Shown here piece by piece: positions 29,601-36,858 of a stretch of 64,000 nucleotides of DNA (positions within the stretch are counted from its first letter, which is position 1; every line of letters begins with the position of its first letter). Origin of the DNA: Chrysophaeum taylorii (lineage: Eukaryota; Sar; Pelagophyceae; Pelagomonadales; Pelagomonadaceae); assembly GCA_029834535.1 (NCBI GenBank), contig JAQMWT010000314.1, positions 124,001 through 188,000 on the forward strand, read 5' to 3'. The notes below the pieces were generated by a model. The model was not told where the DNA came from. It saw only the letters and a program-made list of their open reading frames with translations, and did not search any database. Position numbers and translations under genes: made by a program.

Positions 29601-32267
29601 TGGTTTGTTTCGGATCGCATCATGGTGAACATCTGCAACGGCATTGAAGAGGGAGGTGAGGTTCAGGTCTTCTTTTGCTAGGAGACGGCTGGAGAAGGCC
29701 GAGAAGAATTCTGCAACCTGGTGGATGTCTCCAGGGCTGGGGATGCCATTGCGTATTGTAGCCCATTCGACGTGAAGGTTCACGTGGTGGTGCGATTCGT
29801 GGAATGCGAGGACATCGCTGTACTTTGCCTGCAACATGTGGTGCGGGACGGCGTTGGCCAGTGCCTTGAACGCGAAGTACGGCGGGTGCTGTTTGAATAG
29901 TCGGAGCAGTTCCGGGTCCGAGTGGTGTCCAAACTTTGCGATTTCGTTGAGGGTCGCATAGCGGATGTGGTCTGGAGAGATCAGCAGCAAGGCGTTGGAG
30001 TAGCTCGTGTTGGTGGGGTACGAGCCAGTGACCGAGTAGCACTTGGTGCTCTTCTGAAGCGTGTCTCCGATGTGGCCGACATAGTCCGCGTAAGTGGGAT
30101 GTGCTTTGGACATTACGAGTCCCTTGGGGTCATCGAGAGCAATTCGCCCTTGTGAGTCGATCGCGGAAAAGCCTGGATGCGAACGATTCATATAGTGGAC
30201 CCAAGTGGACGGGCGCGAACAGCTGTGAGCGGCGGCCAAGGATGTGGTGTAAGCGACGACCAGAAAGGCGGTGCCCTTGGGAACATCCAGGGAAAAGGAG
30301 TGCGTTGGGGAGAAGACTGCGGGTTGATGGGAACAGTCCAAAGTCTTAGGGCGCCTGGAATGGAGGGTGAGGGAGGCGCGCGGGAAGTAGCCACAGGCGA
30401 CGGCAGTAGCGGCGGTGCTGGTGATGGCTCCATCTGAATGGTAAGCACATTGGGACTCTGAGGCATGAAAACAGCGGATGGTGTTCCAAGCGGCGAGAGT
30501 GGGGTGTTGCGACAAATGGTTGTCCAGGAGCGTGAAAACCAGTAGGTTTGAAATGGACGCCATTGTGGCGTAGGGGGTGCCGTTGGCATCTAGACCGACG
30601 TCCGTGAAGGGCTTGGTGAGACGTGCGAGCATTTGGCAGATACGGGCATTCTTGGAAATCGAGAGTTTCGAGGCGTTGGCGGGCTTGTAGGAGTAGGTGG
30701 CCTTGTGCTGGTAGTAGTCCAATGTGGAACGGGACACTGTACCACGAAGGGCGGGTTTGGCGATCCAGAGATCGTCAGGATGGTGTGACTGGGATCCAGG
30801 AGAGGAACCATGCTCGGAGGCGAGGTTAACCAAGTAGAGGCGGTTTTCTCGAGGTTGTAGCCGGAGGGGGTGCCGGGCATGCACAGCGAGATAGCGTGTC
30901 TTGCTGATGACATCACCAAAAGCAGAGGCATTGTAGACGCCGGAGTGGCGGAAGTAGCCTAAGCGCTGATAACCTTTGGCGAGTTGAGCATACTCATGGT
31001 GAGTTCGGGGGTTGGGAGGTACGTTCTCGACAATGGCATAGGTCGGGAGCGTGCAACGAACGAAGCGGAGTTGTTCTTTGACGAAAAGGTCGGCGGTGAC
31101 CGGAGTGGCATAACCGTCGTAGTCTTTCATTACACTCAGATGTTGGCAGGGCAAAGTAAAAACTGCCAGGTCGAATGTAGGGAGTCGTAGTCTGGCGGTT
31201 TGGAGTGCGGCATTGAGTTTTCTGAGGTCCGCATAGTGCTTGGCATGCGGGAAGAGGTGGTGCGCACGGGTGCGCAGGATATCGTTGATTTCACAGGTGA
31301 CTACGACAGTTAGGCGTTTGTCGAATCGTTTGCGGAAAGTGTCGAAACCTTCCTGGTGGAGTCCACCTGCAATAATGGCGGTTTTGAGCAGAGGGGGTGG
31401 CGACTGCGCAGAGAGGTCTGCTGAGCCATTGAAGGTGTAGTGGACGACAGGAGATTGGATGTTGAGCACCTCGGTAAGATACATGGAATGATTTTGTAAC
31501 TTCGCGAAGTCAAGCGTGTGCGATTTTGAGCGTGTCTTTGCGACATGCTGTGTGATGTGTGCAATCTCATCTTGGAGTGACATTCGTTGCCTTATGTGAA
31601 AGCTGACCACAGTGGCGAATGTTTGCTTGGGGTGGGATGGCAGGGACAACAGGCCGTTAGGCTTGCGAGCGGCAAGTACGACGGCGGTCTTTCCTAGAAG
31701 TGTTGCGTAATTGTGGGGGTCTGAGGTTGAGGACTTTAAGAGCTCATAAAGGTAGGGGTCGTGGGGCAGTGGCGGGTCTGTTGCTTGTACATGCAGAGCT
31801 TTGAGCTGAGATGTGGCAATAACTTGAAGACTTTGTCCGAATTGCGGGACTACCATAAATACGAGATATAAAACGTAACCGGTCTTGTCTTTTGTATCCT
31901 TTGAAGAGAGACCTGCAGCCTGCAGATACAACGGTTTAACACCGATGAAGTGACTGGTAAGAGTCCCTCGGCCCATATGAATGGTGTGTTCGGGAATTCG
32001 GCGGATGGTCTCGGGAACAAAATTTTGAATTGTGCGCGTAAAGCAAAAAGATGCGCCACCGTCAATCAATGAGGTTTCAGTGCCGGGGCCATTGCATCCG
32101 TGCAGTGAGCTAGTCTTCTTTGAGGTCTTGTCTGGAGTGTAAGCTGCACAAAGAAAATCTGCGACTCGCGTGGAAATAGTCGATGAAGTCGGGAAATTCG
32201 TCATCTGGAGGTTTGGTGCCTGATGAAGTAAGGTGTGGTTGGCGGCACAGGCGTCGTCGGCAACCAT
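26700..32267 (-). CDS. Copia 1 Pol: protease, C5-methyltransferase-like, possible 2OG-dioxygenase-like, integrase, RT
   Basis: Uninterrupted 1855 codons. Protease-like site SLIDGGASF (Asp69). C5-methyltransferase-like block about 295-470: AIIAGGLHQEGFDTF (degenerate motif I), VTCEINDI and HLFPHAKHYADLRKL (II-III), DLAVFTLPCQHLSV with candidate catalytic Cys374 (IV, codon 31146-31148), AIVENVPPN (VI) and KTRYLAVHARH (VIII). Segment about 595-700 has HSD (610-612), PRASLTLHSRR, VPKGTAFLVVAY and His681, an arrangement that could be a 2-oxoglutarate/Fe(II) dioxygenase fold. Integrase: HHCC finger (HCIHH about 945, CSECKRC 977-983), core Asp1012, Asp1077, Glu1112. Copia RT from about 1674 (KARLVARGF, HVDIPQAFIQSALD, LVKALYGLKQS). 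The frame ends inside the RT; the rest is in +1. In the family, Pol is translated with Gag. Confidence 0.88.
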   Translation of the reverse strand: MVADDACAANHTLLHQAPNLQMTNFPTSSTISTRVADFLCAAYTPDKTSKKTSSLHGCNGPGTETSLIDGGASFCFTRTIQNFVPETIRRIPEHTIHMGRGTLTSHFIGVKPLYLQAAGLSSKDTKDKTGYVLYLVFMVVPQFGQSLQVIATSQLKALHVQATDPPLPHDPYLYELLKSSTSDPHNYATLLGKTAVVLAARKPNGLLSLPSHPKQTFATVVSFHIRQRMSLQDEIAHITQHVAKTRSKSHTLDFAKLQNHSMYLTEVLNIQSPVVHYTFNGSADLSAQSPPPLLKTAIIAGGLHQEGFDTFRKRFDKRLTVVVTCEINDILRTRAHHLFPHAKHYADLRKLNAALQTARLRLPTFDLAVFTLPCQHLSVMKDYDGYATPVTADLFVKEQLRFVRCTLPTYAIVENVPPNPRTHHEYAQLAKGYQRLGYFRHSGVYNASAFGDVISKTRYLAVHARHPLRLQPRENRLYLVNLASEHGSSPGSQSHHPDDLWIAKPALRGTVSRSTLDYYQHKATYSYKPANASKLSISKNARICQMLARLTKPFTDVGLDANGTPYATMASISNLLVFTLLDNHLSQHPTLAAWNTIRCFHASESQCAYHSDGAITSTAATAVACGYFPRASLTLHSRRPKTLDCSHQPAVFSPTHSFSLDVPKGTAFLVVAYTTSLAAAHSCSRPSTWVHYMNRSHPGFSAIDSQGRIALDDPKGLVMSKAHPTYADYVGHIGDTLQKSTKCYSVTGSYPTNTSYSNALLLISPDHIRYATLNEIAKFGHHSDPELLRLFKQHPPYFAFKALANAVPHHMLQAKYSDVLAFHESHHHVNLHVEWATIRNGIPSPGDIHQVAEFFSAFSSRLLAKEDLNLTSLFNAVADVHHDAIRNKPSKSTNLETLLAEATVAKIRVDKRPSPPCAWTAALPPLHQPGTTQHAKRVLLVTRWHCIHHQQPEILRRTIAANVTNLRPGDDRYLQDCSECKRCQSHVSFSHKNASWSQDELASAPGQHLHMDVSYPSIHKCHGGFRYIMHFVCIISAHKWVYFLRKLDAQDVLAGILYVVNVIKVEFDVNVKIISSDAFSTLRSEAFHPLKVQLGLQFQILGRHLHQRNFAENTIKENTRGTVVRLLNLRSVRIKGKSIAAEYYHPFALLHKIQADNQRSHGVPSRTHMPCTVPRRIMSPTAPLLKLIPFGEPVTHVYPQSHKLEPSSVSASYFHSNNYLPNLPGTDRFIRDVHSSILLVHQGRYGKIVTSNDFHVDADMPVNRNKEIARIKVLAQIPTKARQEDPLPAISEQQMPEVRQESKNEGETHEDEHDDKPSDDAEHKEPDPTPAADSSPIRIATPEQDFSFLNRPPPPDGSIPMPKGKDRLEVVLDDSGSTPVLVHRNQSDKLKADLNDERGFRIPKDQLYIVRRVDDGKLFTRRIIASECGRNWKYQQEQSTAHATANMSSTLMFLISVSALHQGHAASIASALNIRRDAKPPNDVPKGCLLASTTQDYGIMGGTALDLQRETDAELLYVDFPRKPYHSSVLVDHLDNDNSVLENYMRHDEVSPAEFYARQWNQEFCCMGSSLLWDISAHQHYHLASRHRHALMHDSGELGHLFLSQSDPNQDILQEVMDYDLQHIDHVVLQLVTAEDVVYEPEKNVELKELSEEDKLKHIASSREEIEGLCSNGVFKLEPLPPDRSSISTKLVLKIKYFADGNPDRYKARLVARGFLARVGIDFYATSSPTAMLATNRLLLAIAVKHKLAVAHVDIPQAFIQSALDRPIWIDFPRGIRVSPNLIQQIQKNHPESKLALRLVKALYGLKQSALLWNIKLDSFLRQHEFERSQVDTCLSLYQLGSIYQPMGITIRFSR

Positions 32268-32323
32268 CAGCGAAAAAGCCGACTCTGGTGGAGAGCACGC
32301 ATGTAGTCACTGTGACGTTTAGC

Positions 32324-32930
32324 TTAGTCTTCGGCGGAGTCACCTTCATCATTGGTTTCGGGAATGGCGTCGTCGTAGAGGTCTAGCTGACCTTTGTCGT
32401 CATGGAAGCCGAGATGTCCTTTGTCGTCTTGTTCATCGGTTTCGGCTTCGCCCTCATCAGATTGATCGTCTTGGGGATCGGACGTTAACATCTGGAGGAA
32501 TTCGGCGGCGTCATTTTCGGCTTCCGAAAGAAGTATCTCGTCGGAAATGGTGGTGATGAGGTTGATTAGCTTGTTCATATGCTCGGAGCTGGACGTATGT
32601 TGGCGACCGGCTTGGCTATGATTCCGCATGGTTTGGAGCTTGCGACGGACTTCACGAAGGGGGACCTTGAAGCGTTGGTCTGGAGTAGATGGTTTGGGGG
32701 GATGAGGTTGTGTTGGGAAGGTGACCTTGCGAAGATGCGGGTGCTCTCGTTTGTCAGGGGTGACAGGAGGAGCGCGGGGACGGTGCTTGTTCTTCGGTGG
32801 GGTGACAGGGGTGGCCTTGGGCTTAGGACTGTCATTGACGTCGTAGTAAGACGGGGAGCGAGGATTAGGAGGCTTTTTGCCTGGAGGGGGCTTTTTGACG
32901 TGCCGCGAAATTTGCTTCTCGGTAGGCGTG
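32324..32930 (-). CDS. Copia 1 middle frame: basic then acidic Gag-Pol linker
   Basis: Frame +1 relative to both gag and pol, overlapping the last part of gag and ending at 32324, just before pol. Its own part is Lys/Pro-rich (KKPPPGKKPPNPRSPSYYD, TPPKNKHRPRAPPVTP), which could bind nucleic acid as a nucleocapsid would. It then becomes acidic (ENDAAEFLQMLTSDPQDD and a long Asp/Glu tail). It looks like the true C-terminal part of Gag, reached by a +1 frameshift near 32930, but a mutation in this copy is equally possible. Copia 2 is truncated before this region, so the question cannot be settled here. Confidence 0.5.
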
Positions 32931-34442
32931 TAGTTGGTGAATAAGATCAGTGTCTTCCTCTTGATCAAGATTGGCCTCCGTGAGAAAAACGGCGACGGGG
33001 TCGGTGTCTTCAATGGGGTCCGGTGGGGTGTCGTCTTCAGAGGGAGAGGTGTCTTCCTCGTCTTCGGTGAGGTGGAGACCATGACGGCGGGAGCGAAAGC
33101 GGGGGTTTTCTTTGTCTTTTGTGGGCAGACGACCAAAGTCCGTAACGAAGCGCAAAGGCTTGAAATTAAGAGTGGGGTGAGGCTTGAGGTGAGCCCAAAA
33201 GTTGCGCTCAAACGTTGAGATGACGGTGATGCGGGCGATGAGCTTAGGAAGGTGGTGGATGGCGTCCTTGTCTTCGTCGAGTAACAGCGAATCGCTTGGA
33301 GTGCGCAGACAGTTAGCAAGACGTGCAAAGCCCTTGATGTGGGTTGGGGCGCGGGAGTCAAGCAAGCTTGGAGGGTACTTGAAGCGAAGAATTTGGTGAA
33401 TTTCTTCGAGGATCTTGTGGCCAGGGAGTTGGAGAGAAGTGTCCGTGGTGATCTGGCGGAGTTGCTGCTGGACATGACGCATGTAGTCGATGTAGTGAGC
33501 TGGCTCATGCATTTCGGGGTTGAATGGCGTGTCCAGAAAGGCATTGTAAACATAATGCGCATGGTGGATGTGGTTCTGGCCCGTATACTTATCGAGTGCG
33601 AGGCGAACTTGAAGCACGAATTCGAGTCCTATCGGGCAGGAGGATCCGAGTGCATCGATTTCGTCGTATGCTGGGTGCTTGACGGAGTCGCTACCGGCAT
33701 GTAGGAAACGACGAAAGAGGGGGTGTACGGTCTCGCGGAGATATACGATGAAGTCGGCTTCTTTTCCTTGGAGATGTGGTTGAGTTATTGGATCTAACTT
33801 GCCTTTTGTCATATCGGTTGGTTCCTTGTCTTGGTTCTTGAGTTGTTGAAGTTTTGGCTCGTAGACGTTGTCCAGGAAGTGTTTGCCGAACTTGCGGTAG
33901 ACACCCTTGTAGTATACGTAACGGCCTTGGAAATCTTGCGTGTTCCCGGCGGTAGAGTGGTTGTTGGGGTCCTTGTCGTATTCGTCGATACAGTGGCTTA
34001 GGAGAGCGTCAGCGAGATCGTTAGATCCGCGCAGGACGGATTCCCACGCGTAGAAGCCCTGTAGGAAGTACTGAGTTATACCTGTTTCAGGCATCAGATG
34101 TTCGACGAACAATTGCATGACGCGAAATGAAAGCATCTGGGGTGTGACTCGAGCGTTGTCCATAGACTTGAGGACGGCGCTAGGGGGGTCACTAAAGGTG
34201 TTGACCTTAGACTTGGGATCTTGTTGGGCCGGAGTGGGGGGAGCAGTCGCTGCGGCGACGGCAGGTGGTGGTGATTGCGTTACTTGCACTTGGGTAGCCA
34301 ACGCGCTTAATTGAGCAGTGAATTGTGCCATCAAGCGAGTTTCTTGGTCTTGCATCTCTTGTTTATGCCGAGCTCCCAAGCGAGCTTCTATGCGAGCTTC
34401 TTGTTCTCGCATCTCCTTTTGGAGTTCTTGATTGGTTGGCAT
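32865..34442 (-). CDS. Copia 1 Gag-like protein, 525 aa
   Basis: ATG at 34442, 86 bases inside the 5' LTR. N-terminal coiled coil of about 60 residues (ELQKEMREQEARIEARLG, MQDQETRLMAQF), an Ala/Pro linker, then a large helical Gag-like domain (about 90-450). The domain includes YFLQGFYAWESVLRGSNDL, FIVYLRETVHPLFRRFLHAG and YIDYMRHVQQQLRQI. The C-terminal part is acidic (EDEEDTSPSEDDTPP). No CCHC zinc knuckle is seen. Same frame as pol but separated by stops; the middle frame lies between. Position and architecture support the Gag call; there is no direct family signature. Confidence 0.72.
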   Translation of the reverse strand: MPTNQELQKEMREQEARIEARLGARHKQEMQDQETRLMAQFTAQLSALATQVQVTQSPPPAVAAATAPPTPAQQDPKSKVNTFSDPPSAVLKSMDNARVTPQMLSFRVMQLFVEHLMPETGITQYFLQGFYAWESVLRGSNDLADALLSHCIDEYDKDPNNHSTAGNTQDFQGRYVYYKGVYRKFGKHFLDNVYEPKLQQLKNQDKEPTDMTKGKLDPITQPHLQGKEADFIVYLRETVHPLFRRFLHAGSDSVKHPAYDEIDALGSSCPIGLEFVLQVRLALDKYTGQNHIHHAHYVYNAFLDTPFNPEMHEPAHYIDYMRHVQQQLRQITTDTSLQLPGHKILEEIHQILRFKYPPSLLDSRAPTHIKGFARLANCLRTPSDSLLLDEDKDAIHHLPKLIARITVISTFERNFWAHLKPHPTLNFKPLRFVTDFGRLPTKDKENPRFRSRRHGLHLTEDEEDTSPSEDDTPPDPIEDTDPVAVFLTEANLDQEEDTDLIHQLHAYREANFAARQKAPSRQKAS

Positions 34443-34527
34443 TTTGCTTGGGTTCAGGAACGTCAGTGAGCGTGACTTGTTTGGAAATCCTGAGGCTCTG
34501 CTGATACCGGGACTGGTGCCCAGTACC

Positions 34528-34745
34528 TAGAGAACAGTAATCACAACTGTGTTACCCTTCAGCAGAGCGTGAGAACAGTGGTAGTCTGTCCTCGAATCTG
34601 TCTTTAAATGTCGACTGCTAAGAGGGGTGTGTGTGTGGGGAGCATGAAGGATGTGGGTGGGTTTGTGGGGAGCTGCAAAGACCTCGAATCTGTCTCTTAA
34701 TCGAGGACAGCCGGTGTGAATAACACAATGTTTTCTTAAATCAAA
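34528..34745 (-). repeat. 5' LTR of copia 1, inner part
   Basis: Starts TAGAGAACAGTAATCACAAC like the other LTRs. Relative to the 24902 LTR it contains an extra segment of about 80 bases (about 34606-34690: GTCGACTGCTAAGAGGGG, a TG run and GCATGAAGGATGTG). This segment is flanked by direct repeats of CCTCGAATCTGTCT. The same segment type occurs in Helitron copy 3 and at 50756. The LTR resumes after the Helitron at 36586-36654. Confidence 0.85.
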
Positions 34746-35756
34746 ACAAGTGCAGGCCAGTAAGTTCACCTAGTCCCAATCTCTAACCCGAGTAAGTTCA
34801 CCTGGTCCCAGTAAGTTTCAAAAAGTTCACCTGGTCAGTAAGTTCACCTAGCTCTAACCAACTCCTTTGAGCTCGTCGCTCTCGCCTCCGCCAATCTAAG
34901 CTGCTTTGGTCCGCACGCGCCGCCAACCTTTGAGTTTACTCTAAAAACCCTTTACTCTGAAAACCCCAGTATGTTCACCTGGTCCCAGTTTCACCTGGTC
35001 ACTCAGTCCACCTAGTCCCAATCTCAAACCCCAGTAAGTTCACGTGGTCCCAGTAAGTTCACCTATAGTGCGCGTGTAGACGCCGGGAGGGGGCTTATCG
35101 GTATTGCGCAGCACGTGTGGGGTAGGGTGGAGTCGTCGACCCAGATGAGTATATCCTCGGGGATGCCGATCGACAGAGAGCCACGTAGAGCTGGACGTGG
35201 CAGAAGACGGGCTTGGGAAAGAGGACGCCGACCTCGCGGGGCGTCTGGCCCTGGCTCTTGTTGATCGTTTGGCGTAGGCGGGCCTTAAGGGATACAGGTT
35301 CGAGGAGCCTCGGTGACACGACGCGATCGATGATGTATCTGGTGCCGTTGCAGAGGCCGTGCGACGGGTCGAGGTTGCGAAGACTTTAAGCTCGCGATCA
35401 AAGTCAGCATGCCGTTGGTTGTCAGGGAGTTGAAAACTCGACTGTAAAGAGCGAGGCGTCGTCTTCCGACCCAGCCTAGTCAGCCGAAAAGAACTCCGAC
35501 GCCTCGTCTCCGGGAAAAAAAGGCCGCGGTCATGCGCGCGTTGTCAGCATCGACAACATCGTTTCGACGGGACGTGAGAATGGCGCGCTGAAAGAGCCGC
35601 CGCGGGTCGTGGAAACAGTCTGCGAGGTCGCCGTAGACGGCTTGGAGGATCACTGTCTGGCTCTCACGTCTACCTGATCCTTACTATCGCGCCTACCTGA
35701 TCCTTACTCTCACGCCTACCTGATCTTTACCCTAAATCGAGGGACAGACAAGCACG

Positions 35757-36022
35757 GCTGCGTCAACTTCACAGAGGCAAAGGCGGCCCAAACTCGCCGC
35801 ATCTACCGTGAGTGGGGGATCGCCAACGCATTAGGCCGGGCTCGCTGTGCCCTCACCGCCCTCACCCATGTCGCCGCCTCGGGGAACCCCGCCCAGGCCG
35901 CCCGATCCCAGCAGGACGTCACCCTTCGTCGCACATACGTCCGGCGGCAGCATGCGTACGACCTACGGGCGGGGCCCGTCGACTCTTCGCCTGCCCCACG
36001 CCTCGGCGATGACCCCGACTAG
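35757..36022 (+). pseudogene. Short coding remnant inside Helitron 3
   Basis: Plus-strand open stretch, opposite to the helicase relic, reading TEAKAAQTRRIYREWGIANA and ARCALTALTHVAASGN, then RRTYVRRQHAYDLRAGPV, ending in TAG at 36020-36022. The last third and its downstream spacer are repeated at about 36148-36345. No start codon context or family is recognised. It is probably the 3' end of a gene carried by a longer parent element. Confidence 0.45.
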
Positions 36023-36056
36023 GTCCCGCGTACTTATCTCCGCCCGTCAGGCACAT

Positions 36057-36540
36057 CCCTCATACCCCACAAACCCACCCACATCCTTCATGCTCCCCAC
36101 ACACAACCCCCCCTCTTAGCAGTCGACATTTAAAGACAGACAAGCACGGACGTCACCCTTCGTCGCACATACGTCCGGCGGCAGCATGCGTACGACCTAC
36201 GGGCGGGGCCCGTCCTCTCTTCGCCTGCCCCACGCCTCGGCGATGACCCCGACTAGGTCCCGCGTACTTATCTCCGCCCGTCAGGCACATCCCTCATACC
36301 CCACGAACCCACCCACATCCTTCATGCTCCCCACACACACCCCCCTCTTAGCAGTCGACATTTAAAGACAGACAAACGTTTAAAGACAGACAAACAAACA
36401 CATCCTTCATGCTCCCCACACACACCCCCCTCTTAGCAGTCGACATTTAAAGACAGACAAACATTTAAAGACAGACAAACAAACACATCCTTCATGCTCC
36501 CCACACACACACCCCTCTTAGCAGTCGACATTTAAAGACA
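36057..36540. repeat. Tandem cassette CACATCCTTCATGC...CTTAGCAGTCGACATTTAAA
   Basis: Four imperfect copies of a 60-75 base cassette: CACATCCTTCATGCTCCCC, an AC-rich run, CCTCTTAGCAGTCGACATTT and AAAGACAGACAAAC. Related single copies lie in the copia 5' LTR (about 34606-34672) and at 50756-50830, both as reverse complements. Confidence 0.85.
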
Positions 36541-36585
36541 GACAAACAAACAAACAGACAAACATCTGTCGATTAGCAGTTAGGA

Positions 36586-36654
36586 TGTGGCAAAGTTAAG
36601 AGAACTAACCCTAGAATAGGGGGTACTTACCCTAATTCAGATTTTCTATCTCTA
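36586..36654 (-). repeat. 5' LTR of copia 1, outer part
   Basis: Continuation of the LTR after the Helitron: TGTGGCAAAGTTAAG to TTTCTATCTCTA, matching the end of the 24902 LTR. Host-side sequence GTGAGGGTGGG begins at 36655. Confidence 0.85.
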
Positions 36655-36858
36655 GTGAGGGTGGGTATCCCGCGTTACTTGGCGCTATTTGCAGGCGCGA
36701 GGAGGAAGAAGAAGAAGAAGAAGAAGGGCCCATTGCATTGATTAATATTGGGAAATAATAGTGTGTGGAATAATGTAGGTAGGAGATGTGTACAAAAGGG
36801 ATAGATGGCCCACTACACGCACGCCGCGGATCGCAGCAGCAGCAAAGGCCCCATAGGT

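Larger units (their letters stand above)
34746..36585 (-). mobile_element. Helitron copy 3, inserted in the copia 5' LTR
   Basis: 1840 bases, reverse orientation. Its 3' end (ACAAGTGCAGGCCAG on the plus strand) abuts LTR sequence ending AAATCAAA. Its 5' end (CTGTCGATTAGCAGTTAGGA) abuts LTR sequence TGTGGCAAAG. The uninterrupted LTR at 24902 reads AAATCAAAGGTGGCAAAG, so the element entered without a target duplication. It holds the best-preserved Pif1-type helicase tail at 35319-35095: INKSQGQTPREVGVLFPKP, CHVQLYVALCRSASP. It is longer than copies 1 and 2 because it keeps 5' subterminal tandem repeats (36057-36540) and a short coding remnant (35757-36022). Confidence 0.85.
24902..36654 (-). 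mobile_element. Ty1/copia retrotransposon 1 with methyltransferase-bearing pol
   Basis: Minus-strand LTR element with 5' LTR (34528-34745 plus 36586-36654), gag (34442-32865), a middle frame, and pol in the copia order protease, integrase, RT, RNase H, ending in the 3' LTR (24902-25123). An extra block between protease and integrase holds the C5-methyltransferase-like and possible dioxygenase-like domains. A SINE (25944-26315) splits the RT/RNase H part and a Helitron (34746-36585) splits the 5' LTR. LTR termini are TAGAGA and TCTCTA. The left flank is gypsy sequence and the right flank is the 3' side of the GH45 gene; the flanking pentamers (GTCAC, GTGAG) do not match as a target duplication. 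Confidence 0.9.

Noticed and set aside
34480-34527. Primer binding site for copia 1 next to the 5' LTR
   Set aside because: The minus strand has a GGTATCAGCAGAGC-like string about 20 bases inside the LTR edge, resembling initiator-Met tRNA sites. It is neither adjacent to the LTR nor exact, so it is not called.
36057-36540. CRISPR-like direct repeats
   Set aside because: Units are long, imperfect and lack unique spacers of constant length; this is a eukaryotic transposon tandem array.
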